Shown here: piece after piece, positions 27,802 through 36,967 of the stretch
How the letters are laid out: the number at the start of each line of letters is the position of its first letter
Position numbering within the stretch: the first letter of the stretch is position 1
Assembly: GCF_018130785.1 (NCBI RefSeq)
Contig: NZ_JAFCJT010000002.1
Location: 124,001-188,000, forward strand
Source of the DNA: Bradyrhizobium liaoningense
GTDB lineage: Bacteria > Pseudomonadota > Alphaproteobacteria > Rhizobiales > Xanthobacteraceae
Direction of reading: 5' to 3'
Length of the DNA: 64,000 nt
Made by a program: the position numbers and the translations under genes
Notes under the pieces: generated by a model
What the model saw: only the letters and a program-made list of their open reading frames with translations
Told to the model about the DNA's origin: nothing
Databases searched by the model: none

Positions 27802-28605
27802 CTGTATTTCTTTCTTTCCAAGACCCTCGGCACCGCGCTGCTGCCGGTCAATCTCCTGGTCGAGCTCGGAATCCTGTCGCTCGTCTTGATGGCGACGCGC
27901 TTTGCAGCGCTCGGCCGCAAGCTCGCCGTGACCACGCTGGTCCTGCTGGCACTGGTCGCGTTCTCGCCGCTCGGCAATCTTCTGCTCTATCCGCTGGAGT
28001 CGCGCTTTCCGGCGTGGGACCCGTCGCGGGGCGCGCCCGACGGCATCATCGTGCTCGGCGGCTCGATCGACACCGATCTGTCGGCGGCGCATCGCACGCC
28101 GGTGGTCGGGCACGCGGCCGATCGCATGCTGGCGCCGGCCGAGCTCGCGCGACGCTATCCGAATGCCCGCATCGTCTTCACCGGCGGCACGGCGAACCTG
28201 GTCTCGACGGAGGCGAGGGAGGCCGACTACACCGCGCCGATCCTGGAAAGCCTGGGCATATCGAAGGAACGCCTGATCCTCGAACGCGACTCCCGCAACA
28301 CCTGGGAGAACGCGATCTTCACCAAGCAGCTGGTGACGCCGAAGCCGGGCGAACGCTGGCTTCTGGTCACGTCGGCTTTCCACATGCCGCGCTCGATCGG
28401 GATTTTTCGCAAGGCCGGATTTGATGTCGAAGCCTATCCGGTCGACTGGCGGATGGGCGGGCGCGACGAGCTCTTCGCCTTCACCCGCAACGGGGCGGAC
28501 GGTCTCGGCAAGACCGACGTCGCCGTGCGCGAATGGATCGGCCTCTTGACGTATCGCATCCTGGGGCGGACCGGCGAGTTGCTTCCGGGACCCGGCAAGG
28601 ACTAA
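27802..28605 (+). CDS. YdcF/DUF218 family protein
   Basis: A protein of the DUF218 (YdcF/ElyC/SanA) family. The C-terminal domain shows GIIVLGGSIDTDL, FTGGTANLVSTEAREADY, LILERDSRNTWENA and LLVTSAFHMPRSIGIFRKAGF. If read from 27802 there is an N-terminal transmembrane region (YFFLSKTLGTALLPVNLLVELGILSLVL) as in relatives, giving 267 residues. This would need a CTG start, with GCGAGG upstream; the first ATG or TTG is at 27886-27891 and would delete that segment, giving 239-240 residues. The start is therefore uncertain, but the frame is sound. Confidence 0.75.
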   Translation: MYFFLSKTLGTALLPVNLLVELGILSLVLMATRFAALGRKLAVTTLVLLALVAFSPLGNLLLYPLESRFPAWDPSRGAPDGIIVLGGSIDTDLSAAHRTPVVGHAADRMLAPAELARRYPNARIVFTGGTANLVSTEAREADYTAPILESLGISKERLILERDSRNTWENAIFTKQLVTPKPGERWLLVTSAFHMPRSIGIFRKAGFDVEAYPVDWRMGGRDELFAFTRNGADGLGKTDVAVREWIGLLTYRILGRTGELLPGPGKD

Positions 28606-28665
28606 AACGAGAGCCGCAAAACAAGAGCACGGTACCGGCGCGCGATGGCCGGTCGGGAGGACGGC

Positions 28666-29448
28666 ATGCAACAGCAGAGCGCAGACAGGATCGATCTTGC
28701 CGGCCTCGTTGCCGACCTCAACAGCCTGCTGCGGCTGAAGACGACGGTGATCGGCATGAAGCTGTTCGCGCGTGCCGCCGACATGGAGGCGATCCCGAAA
28801 ATCCGGCGGCCGAACGCGGTGCACACCACCGACCAGATCGTCAGCATGGCCGCACGTCTGGGCTGGACGGTCGGCATCACCGCCGACGATCTCGTCGGCG
28901 CGCAGTGCCGTGCGGTGATCGGCCTTGCGCCGCAGGATGAAAAATGGCTCGCCGGCGAAAACTATGTCGGCGTCTGGCACGGCACGGCGGAAGACGCGCG
29001 CAAGCGCCAGGAGGCGCTGGACGTGGTTCCGTTCGGGCAGTATCAGGCGCTCGCGGTCAGTCCGCTCGCGAGCGGACGGCTCGATCCGCCCGACATCTGC
29101 CTGGTCTACGCGACGCCGGGGCAGATGATCATCCTGATCAACGGGCTGCAATATACCGGCTACAAGAAGTTCGACTGGGGCGTCGTCGGTGAGACCGCCT
29201 GCGCGGATTCCTGGGGCCGGGCGCTCAAGACCGGGGAGCCCAGCCTGTCCTTGCCATGCTATGCCGAACGGCGCTATGGCGGCGTGCCGGACGAGGAGAT
29301 GCTGATGGCCTTGAAGCCCTCGCATCTCGCCAAGGCGATCGAGGGCATGAAGGCGCTGGCCAGGAACGGCCTGCGCTATCCGATCCCGCCCTATGGTATT
29401 CAAAGCGACGTCCGTGCCGGCATGGGCGTGAGTTACGCGAAGAAGTAA
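28666..29448 (+). CDS. DUF169 domain protein
   Basis: A 260-residue protein of the DUF169 family, of unknown function. It has RLKTTVIGMKLFARAADMEAIP near the start, MAARLGWTVGITADDLVG, the middle segment YQALAVSPLASGRLDPPDICLVYATPGQMIILINGLQY and a conserved ADSWGRALKTGEPSLSLPCYAERRYGG near the end. It follows YdcF-like by 60 bases and precedes a saccharopine dehydrogenase-like gene by nine bases, so the last two are probably one unit. No catalytic residues are known to me. Confidence 0.85.
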   Translation: MQQQSADRIDLAGLVADLNSLLRLKTTVIGMKLFARAADMEAIPKIRRPNAVHTTDQIVSMAARLGWTVGITADDLVGAQCRAVIGLAPQDEKWLAGENYVGVWHGTAEDARKRQEALDVVPFGQYQALAVSPLASGRLDPPDICLVYATPGQMIILINGLQYTGYKKFDWGVVGETACADSWGRALKTGEPSLSLPCYAERRYGGVPDEEMLMALKPSHLAKAIEGMKALARNGLRYPIPPYGIQSDVRAGMGVSYAKK

Positions 29449-29457
29449 AGGCCGACC

Positions 29458-30636
29458 ATGAGCTCTGCGAAATTCGACATCGTTGTCTATGGCGCGACAG
29501 GTTTCACCGGCCAGCTCGTCGCCGAATATCTGACTCAACATTACAAGGGCGACAACGCACTCAAATGGGCGATGGCAGGCCGTAGCCTCGGCAAGCTGAA
29601 ATCGGTGCGCGACGCGATCGGCGCGCCCGGCAATACGCCGTTGATCGTCGCGGATGCGTCGGACGCGGCCTCGCTGAAGGCGATGGCGGAGCAGACGATG
29701 TCGGTGATCACCACCGTCGGCCCGTATCAGCTCTACGGTGAGGAACTGCTCGCGGCCTGCGTCGCCACCGGCACGGATTATTTCGATCTGTGCGGCGAGC
29801 CGGTGTGGATGCGGCAGATGATCGACAAGTACGAGGCGGAAGCCAAGGAGAGCGGCGCACGCATCGTGTTTTCATGCGGCTACGATTCCGTACCGTTCGA
29901 GCTCGGCACGTTCTTCGTGCAGGACGAGGCCAGGCGTGTGTTCGGTGCGCCCGCCGCGCGCGTGAAGGGCCGCGTGCGCGACATGCGCGGCACGCTGTCA
30001 GGCGGCACCGCGGCGAGCGCGAAAGCGACCTTCGACGCGGTCGCCAAGGATCTCAGCCTTGTCGCCATTCTCAACGATCACTTCGCGCTGACGCCCGGTT
30101 TCACCGGCCCGAAGCAGCCGAAGGGCAACAGGGCGGCCTTCGAGGAGGACCTGCAATCCTGGACCGCGCCCTTCATGATGGCGTTGATCAACACGCGCAA
30201 CGTCCACCGCTCCAACATGCTGATGGGCTTTCCCTACGGCCGCGAGTTCGTCTACGACGAGATGGTTCTGACCGGTCCCGGCGAGAAGGGCGAGGCCAAC
30301 GCCAAACGCGTGATGGCGGCGAACGCCGGTAAGACCGGCCCGGACGCACCGAAGCCCGGCGAGGGGCCTTCGAAGGAAGAGCGCGAAAACGGTCTCTTCG
30401 ATCTGCTCTATATCGCGATCGCACCCGACGGCCGCATGGTCCGCGCCGGCGTCACCGGCGATCGCGATCCCGGCTACGGCTCGACCTCGAAGATGATCTC
30501 GGAATGCGCGATCTGCCTGTTGCGCGATGTGACAGATGTGCCAGCCGGCTTCTGGACCCCGGGCGCGGCGATGCAGCACAAGCTGATCAAGCGGCTGGTC
30601 GATCACGCCGGGCTGACGTTCGGGGTGGAGGCCTAG
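29458..30636 (+). CDS. Saccharopine dehydrogenase-like oxidoreductase
   Basis: A 392-residue NAD(P)-binding protein with MSSAKFDIVVYGATGFTGQLVAEYL at the N-terminus, a Rossmann signature shared by saccharopine dehydrogenase-like and trans-acting enoyl-reductase proteins. TTVGPYQLYGEELLAACVATGTDYFDLCGEP and CGYDSVPFELGTFFVQDEA are typical of this group. Members act in lipid or polyketide reduction or remain uncharacterised. It begins nine bases after the DUF169 stop. Confidence 0.88.
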   Translation: MSSAKFDIVVYGATGFTGQLVAEYLTQHYKGDNALKWAMAGRSLGKLKSVRDAIGAPGNTPLIVADASDAASLKAMAEQTMSVITTVGPYQLYGEELLAACVATGTDYFDLCGEPVWMRQMIDKYEAEAKESGARIVFSCGYDSVPFELGTFFVQDEARRVFGAPAARVKGRVRDMRGTLSGGTAASAKATFDAVAKDLSLVAILNDHFALTPGFTGPKQPKGNRAAFEEDLQSWTAPFMMALINTRNVHRSNMLMGFPYGREFVYDEMVLTGPGEKGEANAKRVMAANAGKTGPDAPKPGEGPSKEERENGLFDLLYIAIAPDGRMVRAGVTGDRDPGYGSTSKMISECAICLLRDVTDVPAGFWTPGAAMQHKLIKRLVDHAGLTFGVEA

Positions 30637-30644
30637 TTCGGTAT

Positions 30645-30739
30645 CGTAGGGTGGGCAAAGCGAAGCGTGCCCACCACTTGCGAAGCGAACTGCGGAGAGA
30701 CGGTGGGCACGGCGCGTTGCGCCTTTGCCCACCCTACGA
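30645..30739. repeat. Dispersed inverted repeat, family B copy 1
   Basis: Begins CGTAGGGTGGGCAAAGCGAA and ends TTTGCCCACCCTACG; the inner arms GTGCCCACC / GGTGGGCAC also pair. Copy 2 is at 39353-39446. It lies between two convergent genes. Confidence 0.85.
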
Positions 30740-30750
30740 CAGCGGCGGGC

Positions 30751-31947
30751 CTACGCCGCCCGCGCATCATACGCGTACATGAACTCCATGCTCTTCGATC
30801 CCAGCGGCAACAGCCATTTCATCATCTGATTGCGGACCCACGCGCCGGTGGCGCTGAATTCGCGCTTGCTGTTGCCGTTGCGGCGCGCGATCGCGACGAT
30901 CTTCTCGGTGCGCGGGCGCCGCTCGGCCTCGAAGGCGTGGAAGGTGGCGCCGAGCTCCTGGCCCTCCTGCATCAGCCGCGCGAGCCGCATCGCGTCCTCG
31001 AGCGCGAGCGAAGCGCCCTGGCCCGCGTGAGGGCTGGTCGCATGCGCGGCATCGCCGATCAGCAGCGAGCGCTTGCGCGACCAGGTCGGCAAGGTCGCGA
31101 CGTCGAGCGTGTCGGTGACCACGATGTTCTCGGCCGCCTCGATGATATCGGGGATCGGATCGTGCCAGCCGTGATGGAAGCCGCGCAGATGCTGCTTCAG
31201 CGTCGCGTGGTCGAGCGCGCGGAACATCGCCGCGTCCATGCCGTGCGCGGGCTGCGTGCTCCACCACATCACGCCGTCGTTCGGATCCGGGCTGCAATAG
31301 CCATAGCCGAAGAACCCGCTCTTGCCGAACGTGGTCTCGACGTGCCGGCCGATCGGCCTGCCGTCGAGCACGGCGTGCGGCACGAAGCCGCCGAACCCGA
31401 TCAGCCCGGTGTCGAACGGTTGCGGCCCGTCCGGCACCACCTGGCGGCGCACGACCGAATGCACGCCGTCGGCGCCGATCAGGAAATCGCCCTCGGCCGT
31501 GGTGCCGTCGGAGAAGTAGGCGATGATCTGCTGGTCGCCGCGGTCCTCGATCTTGATCAGGCGCTTCTCGAAATAAAGCGAGACGCAGGCGCACCAGGCC
31601 TTGTCGATCAGGATTTCGTTCAGCGTGGCGCGGCAGACGTTGACGGCCGGCTGGCCGAAGCGTCGCGCCATGTCGCGGTTGATCGAGCCGAGCCGCTCTC
31701 CGCCCTGCGAATAGAAGTCGAAGGCCTCCGCGATCGAGCCGCGGCTGATCAGCTCGTTCGCAAGACCGATCTCGTCCAGCACATGCATGCCATTCGGCGC
31801 GATCTGGAGGCCGCCGCCGATGCCTTTCGAATAGGGCCAGGCCTCGTAGATCGCGGATTCGATGCCGGCGCGGCGCAGCAGGATCGCAGTGACGGGCCCG
31901 GCGATGCCGGCGCCGATGATCAGGGCTTTGCGGGGACGGTAGGACAT
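30751..31947 (-). CDS. FAD-dependent aromatic monooxygenase
   Basis: A 398-residue flavoprotein monooxygenase of the p-hydroxybenzoate hydroxylase type. The FAD motif is ALIIGAGIAGPVTAILLRRAGI at the N-terminus, the GD motif is LIGDAAHATSPHAGQGASLALEDA around residue 290, and FLIGADGVHSVVRRQV is the central DG motif. The family hydroxylates aromatic or heteroaromatic acids with NAD(P)H and O2. It is divergent from a MarR gene, with an inverted repeat between, which suggests induction by its substrate. The substrate is unknown. Confidence 0.92.
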   Translation of the reverse strand: MSYRPRKALIIGAGIAGPVTAILLRRAGIESAIYEAWPYSKGIGGGLQIAPNGMHVLDEIGLANELISRGSIAEAFDFYSQGGERLGSINRDMARRFGQPAVNVCRATLNEILIDKAWCACVSLYFEKRLIKIEDRGDQQIIAYFSDGTTAEGDFLIGADGVHSVVRRQVVPDGPQPFDTGLIGFGGFVPHAVLDGRPIGRHVETTFGKSGFFGYGYCSPDPNDGVMWWSTQPAHGMDAAMFRALDHATLKQHLRGFHHGWHDPIPDIIEAAENIVVTDTLDVATLPTWSRKRSLLIGDAAHATSPHAGQGASLALEDAMRLARLMQEGQELGATFHAFEAERRPRTEKIVAIARRNGNSKREFSATGAWVRNQMMKWLLPLGSKSMEFMYAYDARAA

Positions 31948-32000
31948 GGCTTGCTCCCGACGTTTCCGTGGTGCTAGGAGAAATTACGGTCGCTAAATCT

Positions 32001-32031
32001 CTTAGTGACTAAGATATATATCGACTAAGAT
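32001..32031. promoter_or_regulatory. MarR-type operator candidate
   Basis: CTTAGTGACTAAG (32001-32013) is a perfect inverted repeat, and a CTAAG half-site recurs in TCGACTAAGATA. It sits just before the MarR start and between the divergent starts at 31947 and 32032. Confidence 0.55.
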
Positions 32032-32571
32032 ATGAGGCCGACCTTGTCAAGGACGAAGGTGCGCGCTGCGCTGTTGCAGGATCTCGAGGAGGCGATGCGC
32101 CGGTCGTCCGCGCAGGGCGTGCTTTATGGCCAGACCGTTGCGAACGTTGCCGGAATCGCCAATTCCGACCTCGAATGCATGGACATCCTCTATCTCGAAG
32201 GCCGCGTCACCGCGGGCCGGCTCGCCGAGGTCACGGGGCTGACGACCGGTGCGATCACCGGCGTCGTCGACCGACTCGAGAAGGCTGGGCTTGTGCGCCG
32301 CGAGCGCGACGAGAAAGACCGGCGCAAGGTCTTCATTTCCGTCGTGCCGGAGAAAGCGATGAAGATCGGCGAGCTCTACGTGCCGATGCAGCAGGCGATG
32401 GAGAAGGTGTTTGGCGCCTATTCCGACGAGGAGCTGCGGCTACTGCTGCGCTTCGCCAATGAGGGCTACAAGGGCGTGCTTGCGGCAACCGAGGCGCTCA
32501 AGAGCCTCATCGATACGCCGCCGGAAAAGCGGCCCGATCTCAAGCTGAAGAAGCTTCGTCGACAGCCTTGA
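32032..32571 (+). CDS. MarR family transcriptional regulator
   Basis: A 179-residue winged-helix regulator. The DNA-binding core is LECMDILYLEGRVTAGRLAEVTGLTTGAITGVVDRLEKAGLVRRERDEKDRRKVFISVVPEK, with the recognition helix and the DRR wing. It probably controls the divergent monooxygenase gene, and perhaps itself, through the operator just upstream. Its 3' end overlaps the 3' end of the convergent polymerase gene by 32 bases. Confidence 0.92.
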   Translation: MRPTLSRTKVRAALLQDLEEAMRRSSAQGVLYGQTVANVAGIANSDLECMDILYLEGRVTAGRLAEVTGLTTGAITGVVDRLEKAGLVRRERDEKDRRKVFISVVPEKAMKIGELYVPMQQAMEKVFGAYSDEELRLLLRFANEGYKGVLAATEALKSLIDTPPEKRPDLKLKKLRRQP

Positions 32572-33799
32572 TCTTGTAGATCTGCGCGGCCGCGATCATG
32601 CCCCACATCGCGCCCAGCATCATCCAGAAGTGACGCCAGTGGTCGGTGTCGATCACAAAGCTTTCGCCGACGGTGCCGACGAAGGCGGAGAAGACGGCGA
32701 GATAAGCGCGCTGCCAGGGCACGCGGACGAAGATGTGCCGGAAGCCCATGATCACGGTGGTGAAGACCAGCGCGGGATAGCACATGCCGGAGAGCCATCC
32801 GCCGGACATGAAGGCGTTGAGGTAAGAGTTGTGGGTGTCCTCGGGGAAGTAGCGGTGGAATTGCAGCGGACCGATGCCTAACGGCAGGTCGAGCGCCATC
32901 TCCGCGCCCAGGATGTGCCGGCCGAAGCGGCCGAAGCGGCCTTCGTCGTAGCTCTGGTCGAAGCTCGCGCGCTGCTTGAACATCTCGGCGGTGGAGTCGA
33001 ATGACAGCAGCACCGCGATCAGCGCGAGGCCCAGCACCGCGGCGACGATTGCCATGATGACAATGCGTGAGCGCTGCGCGTTGGAGCGGCTGGTCAGCAC
33101 CATCAGTGCCAGCATAAAGGCGGAGGTCAGCACCAGTCCGCCCCAGGCGGCGCGAGAGAAGGCGAGCAGGATGGCGAGCGACATGATGCCGAAGGCGATG
33201 ACGTTGCGGAACGCCTTGGCCAACTTGTCCGAGACTACGCTCTGGAGTGCAAATAGCGCCGGCAGGATCAGGAACGCCCCGAGCACGTTCGGATCCTTGA
33301 ACGTGCCGCGCGCGCGTCCGTAGAGCGTGAGGAGGTCGTTTCCGCCGGGAACCAGGTGGAAATAGCCGGCAACCGCCAGCAGCGAAGCGACCATCGCGCC
33401 CACCACGAGGCCGCGGCGGAGCATGTCGAGCCGGGCCGCGGTGTCCTCGGACGTGACCATGGCGAAGAACACCACGGTGACCGCCATGTACCAGGAGGTC
33501 GCGATCCAGCTCACCACCTCGGACTGATCGAACAGCGGGATGGCGCTGATCGTGTAGCCGACATTGAGCAGCACCAGCATCAGGATCAGCGGCATCAGAA
33601 CGAGCCGCAGGCGCAGGCCGGTCGCGAAGAAGGTGACGGTCGCGAGCAGCGTCGCGATCTCGTACGGGCTCGGCTCAATGAAGACGATGGCGCCGGAGGC
33701 GCCGACCAGCCACACCAGCGCGCGCTGGATGGCCAGCACGCCGGGCGCAGCCGGTGCGGCCACGTTCACTCCACCGGCTGTCGCCGCATACGCCATCAC
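32540..33799 (-). CDS. O-antigen ligase/polysaccharide polymerase-like membrane protein
   Basis: A 419-residue integral membrane protein with about 11-12 hydrophobic segments. The Wzy_C-like core shows GRARGTFKDPNVLGAFLILPALFAL, AFSRAAWGGLVLTSAFMLAL and the periplasmic loop FGRFGRHILGAEMALDLPLGIGPLQFHRYFPEDTHNSYLNAF. The conserved THNSYL motif belongs to Wzy/ligase-family proteins. It lies at the left end of a polysaccharide locus, and likely polymerises repeat units. The start has two adjacent ATG codons. Its 3' end overlaps the convergent MarR gene. Confidence 0.85.
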   Translation of the reverse strand: MMAYAATAGGVNVAAPAAPGVLAIQRALVWLVGASGAIVFIEPSPYEIATLLATVTFFATGLRLRLVLMPLILMLVLLNVGYTISAIPLFDQSEVVSWIATSWYMAVTVVFFAMVTSEDTAARLDMLRRGLVVGAMVASLLAVAGYFHLVPGGNDLLTLYGRARGTFKDPNVLGAFLILPALFALQSVVSDKLAKAFRNVIAFGIMSLAILLAFSRAAWGGLVLTSAFMLALMVLTSRSNAQRSRIVIMAIVAAVLGLALIAVLLSFDSTAEMFKQRASFDQSYDEGRFGRFGRHILGAEMALDLPLGIGPLQFHRYFPEDTHNSYLNAFMSGGWLSGMCYPALVFTTVIMGFRHIFVRVPWQRAYLAVFSAFVGTVGESFVIDTDHWRHFWMMLGAMWGMIAAAQIYKIKAVDEASSA

Positions 33800-33835
33800 A
33801 CGCTCACGCTACTCGTACACGCACACAACTTCCGA

Positions 33836-33938
33836 CGTCATGCCCCGCGAAAGCGGGGCATCCAGTACTCCGAGCCGTTCGTGGCAGTTTCTACTGCCGG
33901 CGATTACTGGATCGCCCGGTCAAGCCGGGCGATGACAG
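33836..33938. repeat. Dispersed palindromic repeat, family C
   Basis: The left end GTCATGCCCCGCGAAAGCGG includes a hairpin CCCCGC/GCGGGG; the right end has CGCCCGGTCAAGCCGGGCG and GATGACA. ATCCAGTA and TACTGGAT form inner arms. It lies between the polymerase and sugar-transferase genes. Confidence 0.75.
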
Positions 33939-33960
33939 TGAGGCTCGGGCACGACTCAAC

Positions 33961-35571
33961 TCAATACGCGTTCTCGTTCTTGGTCAGCAGCGAGACCGGC
34001 GTCTTCAGGAGAATGACGAGGTCGAACAGCACCGACCAGTTCTCGATGTAGTAGAGGTCGAATTCGACGCGCTTCTGGATCTTCTCTTCATTGTCGATCT
34101 CGCCGCGCCAGCCGTTGATCTGGGCCCAGCCGGTGATGCCGGGCTTGACGCGGTGACGGGCGAAATAGCCGTCGACGGCTTCGTCGAACAGGCGGCTCTG
34201 GAGCTTGCCCTGCACCGCGTGCGGGCGCGGGCCGACCAGGGACAAATTGCCCGAGAACACCACGTTGAAGAGCTGCGGCAGCTCGTCGAGGCTGGTCTTG
34301 CGAATGAAGCGGCCGACGCGGGTGACGCGCGGATCGTTCTTGGTCACGACCTTGGAGGCGGTCGGGTCGGCCTGATGGTGGTACATCGAGCGGAACTTGT
34401 AGACGTCGATGCGCTCGTTGTTGAAGCCGAAGCGCTTCTGGCGGAACAGCGCCGGGCCGGGGCTGTCGAGCTTCACCGCCAGCGCCACCAGTCCCATCAC
34501 CGGCAGGGCTGCGAGCAGCGCAAGGCCACCGACGATGCGGTCGAACAGCCACTTCATCACCAGGTCCCAGTCGGTGATCGGCGCCTCGAACACGTCGAGC
34601 GTCGGCACCTCGCCGAGATAGGAGTAGGAGCGGGGACGGAACCGCAGCTTGTTGGTATGCGCGGAGAGGCGAATGTCGACCGGCAGCACCCAGAGCTTCT
34701 TCAGCATCTCCAGGATGCGCGTCTCCGCCGAGATCGGCAGCGCGAACAGCACGAGATCGACCCGGGTGCGGCGGGCGAATTCGACGATGTCGTCGACCTT
34801 GCCCAGCTTGCGCGCGCCGGCGCAGGTGTCGAGCGCGCGACTGTCGTTGCGGTCGTCGAACACGCCGAGCACGTGGATGTCGGAATCCTCCTGGGCGTTC
34901 AGCGCCTCGACCAGTTGCTCGCCGTTGCTGTCGGAGCCGACAATGATGGTGCGGCGGTCGAGCCGGCCCTGGCGTGCCCAGGCGCGCACCAGCGAGCGCA
35001 GCGCCAGACGTTCGGAGATGAGCGCGGCGAGCCCGAGGAAGTAGAAGGCGGCAAGCCACAGCCGCGACATTTCGCTGCCGAACTTGGCGAAGAAAGATGC
35101 ACCGATGAACAGCAGGAAGACGAACGACCAGGAGGAGGTCATCCGCGTCATCTGCCGGAGCTGACCGCGGAACAGCTGCACCTGATAGAGGTCGGCGGCC
35201 TGGAAGCAGACCACGGCGGCGACCGCGACGGCGATGATCTGCGCGGGATAAACCCAGCTGAAGGAGCCGGCGAGCGGCATGACATAGCCGACATAGAGCG
35301 CGATGCCGACGAGGCTCAGCAGCGCGAAATCGGCCAAGCGGACGAAGCCGGCGATCACGATCGGCGAATAGGCGCGGGCGACCTTCTGGTTGACGACTTC
35401 GAGCGCGGCGGGCGAGAGCCGGCGACGGCGCTCCACAAAGGGTTGGTCGGCAGGCTTTGCAGCGGCGCTTGTCGCGGCATCGAGCATCGAGCGTGCGTTG
35501 AGCGGTTCCACGGGCGTCCACGTCCATTCCAAAAAAACCGTGGGTCGCAGCGTTGCGCCCCGGGCGAGCAT
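33961..35571 (-). CDS. Undecaprenyl-phosphate sugar-1-phosphate transferase (WcaJ/HfsE/ExoY type)
   Basis: A 536-residue polyprenyl phosphate hexose-1-phosphate transferase that loads the first sugar on the lipid carrier. The N-terminal half has several transmembrane helices and a CoA-binding-like region ([18 protein letters not shown]). The C-terminal catalytic domain is [42 protein letters not shown], with [26 protein letters not shown] and GPRPHAV. It is the committing enzyme of the locus. The start at 35571 is uncertain; ATG codons a little downstream are possible. Confidence 0.92.
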   Translation of the reverse strand: MLARGATLRPTVFLEWTWTPVEPLNARSMLDAATSAAAKPADQPFVERRRRLSPAALEVVNQKVARAYSPIVIAGFVRLADFALLSLVGIALYVGYVMPLAGSFSWVYPAQIIAVAVAAVVCFQAADLYQVQLFRGQLRQMTRMTSSWSFVFLLFIGASFFAKFGSEMSRLWLAAFYFLGLAALISERLALRSLVRAWARQGRLDRRTIIVGSDSNGEQLVEALNAQEDSDIHVLGVFDDRNDSRALDTCAGARKLGKVDDIVEFARRTRVDLVLFALPISAETRILEMLKKLWVLPVDIRLSAHTNKLRFRPRSYSYLGEVPTLDVFEAPITDWDLVMKWLFDRIVGGLALLAALPVMGLVALAVKLDSPGPALFRQKRFGFNNERIDVYKFRSMYHHQADPTASKVVTKNDPRVTRVGRFIRKTSLDELPQLFNVVFSGNLSLVGPRPHAVQGKLQSRLFDEAVDGYFARHRVKPGITGWAQINGWRGEIDNEEKIQKRVEFDLYYIENWSVLFDLVILLKTPVSLLTKNENAY

Positions 35572-35632
35572 CCCCTGGGACGTCGATTATCGGACAAATC
35601 GGAAGATTCTCTAAAGCGGGCCTTAAGGTTGG

Positions 35633-36766
35633 TTAATGATTGGCAAAGGCGTCGCGATAACCCGCGAGCACGCCGTCAACCATCGCCTGCTGGGAGAAAT
35701 GCGCGGAGATGCGCTCGCGCAGGGAGGCTGCGCGCTGCGCGATCGCTTGCGGATCGTCGAGTGCGGCCGCGATCGCTTCGGCCATGGCCTCGGCGTTGCT
35801 CGCCGCAAACAGCGCCGGGCTCTCTTGCCCGAAAATCTCGGGGATGCCGCCGACGCGGGCCGCGATCATGGGAATGCCGGCCGCGCCCGCCTCGATCACG
35901 ACATAGGGCATGGAATCGCCGCGCGAGGGCACGACCAGCAGTCGCCCCTTGGAGAAACCGTAGCGCGCCTTGACGTGCCCGATGAAGCGGATGGCGCTGG
36001 TGAGGCCGAGCTTGTCGACCTGCGCCTTCAGCGCCGCCGTCTCCTCGCCGTCGCCGCCGAGCGTGAGCGTGACCTTCTTGCCGCCCGCGTGCAGGCGTGC
36101 CACGGCATCGACCAGGAGATCCGCGCCTTTGATGTGCCTGAACTCGCCGACATAGGCGAGATCGGTGGCATCGTCGGCGATGATAACCGGCTCGAATTCT
36201 TCCGGCGTCACGCCGTTGAAGACGCAATGCACCACGCCCTTGGGCGTGCCGACGATGCGTTGATAAGTGTCGCGGGCAAACGCGCTCTCGAACAGGAACA
36301 GGTCGGTCGCGTCCATGAGCGTGCGTTCGAGCCGCGCATAAAACTCGCCCTTGAGGGTGTTGAGGGGATAGTGCAGCGAGCCGCCATGCGGGGTGTAGAT
36401 GCGGATGGTGTCGTCGGATCGCCGCCGCATGCGGACGAAGGCGCCGGCCTTGGCCCCGTGGCCGTGCGTGACGTCGGGTTTGAGTTCGCCAATCAGGCGT
36501 CGCATCCGCAGCCAGACCAGGACGTCGTCCGGTGACGGTTCGCGGCGGATCGCCAGCCGGTGCACGCCGAGCTTCAGCCGCGGCGCGAGCTCGGCCAGCG
36601 CCTTTTCCGCGCGCTCACCGCCGGTGAGACTGTCGGCGAGAATCCCGACGTGATGACCGCGATCGACCTGACCGTTGGCGAGATCGAGGATGTGGCGGAA
36701 GATGCCGCCCACGGGAGCGCGCACGGCGTGCAGGATGCGGAGCGGCCGGTCGGGAGAGGGGGGCAT
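35633..36766 (-). CDS. Glycosyltransferase family 4 protein
   Basis: A 377-residue GT-B glycosyltransferase. The N-terminal domain begins RPLRILHAVRAPVGGIFRHILDLANGQVDRGHHVGILADS; the donor-binding part has DLAYVGEFRHIKGADLLVDAVARL, RLLVVPSRGDSMPYVVIEAGAAGIPMIA and the family E-x7-E region. I chose the ATG at 36766 (MPPSPDRPLR); a longer reading frame extends into the gap. It lies between the initiating transferase and the chain-length protein, with the same orientation as the transferase, and adds a later sugar of the repeat unit. Confidence 0.9.
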   Translation of the reverse strand: MPPSPDRPLRILHAVRAPVGGIFRHILDLANGQVDRGHHVGILADSLTGGERAEKALAELAPRLKLGVHRLAIRREPSPDDVLVWLRMRRLIGELKPDVTHGHGAKAGAFVRMRRRSDDTIRIYTPHGGSLHYPLNTLKGEFYARLERTLMDATDLFLFESAFARDTYQRIVGTPKGVVHCVFNGVTPEEFEPVIIADDATDLAYVGEFRHIKGADLLVDAVARLHAGGKKVTLTLGGDGEETAALKAQVDKLGLTSAIRFIGHVKARYGFSKGRLLVVPSRGDSMPYVVIEAGAAGIPMIAARVGGIPEIFGQESPALFAASNAEAMAEAIAAALDDPQAIAQRAASLRERISAHFSQQAMVDGVLAGYRDAFANH

Positions 36767-36967
36767 GATCAGAACTAGCGCTCGACGGCGAATGCTCGAA
36801 CAATTCTCGAAATATCGAGACGGATTAAGAGCCCTCGTAGTTAACAAACGGTGTCGGCGCCGTGCGCGCCGGTCGCGGCGAGCCACGATTAACTCAGCGG
36901 CAACCTTAATGGAGTGTAATCGCCCCGGTTGAGGTAGAGTCGCAGCATTGCCCTGCGGGAGTGTTCG

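Noticed and set aside
27673..29541. Long minus-strand open frame opposite the YdcF and DUF169 genes
   Set aside because: It mirrors the real plus-strand genes and lacks conserved motifs.
33754..35973. Long plus-strand open frame opposite the sugar transferase
   Set aside because: Composition is typical of antisense frames in GC-rich DNA, and the minus-strand gene has complete family motifs.
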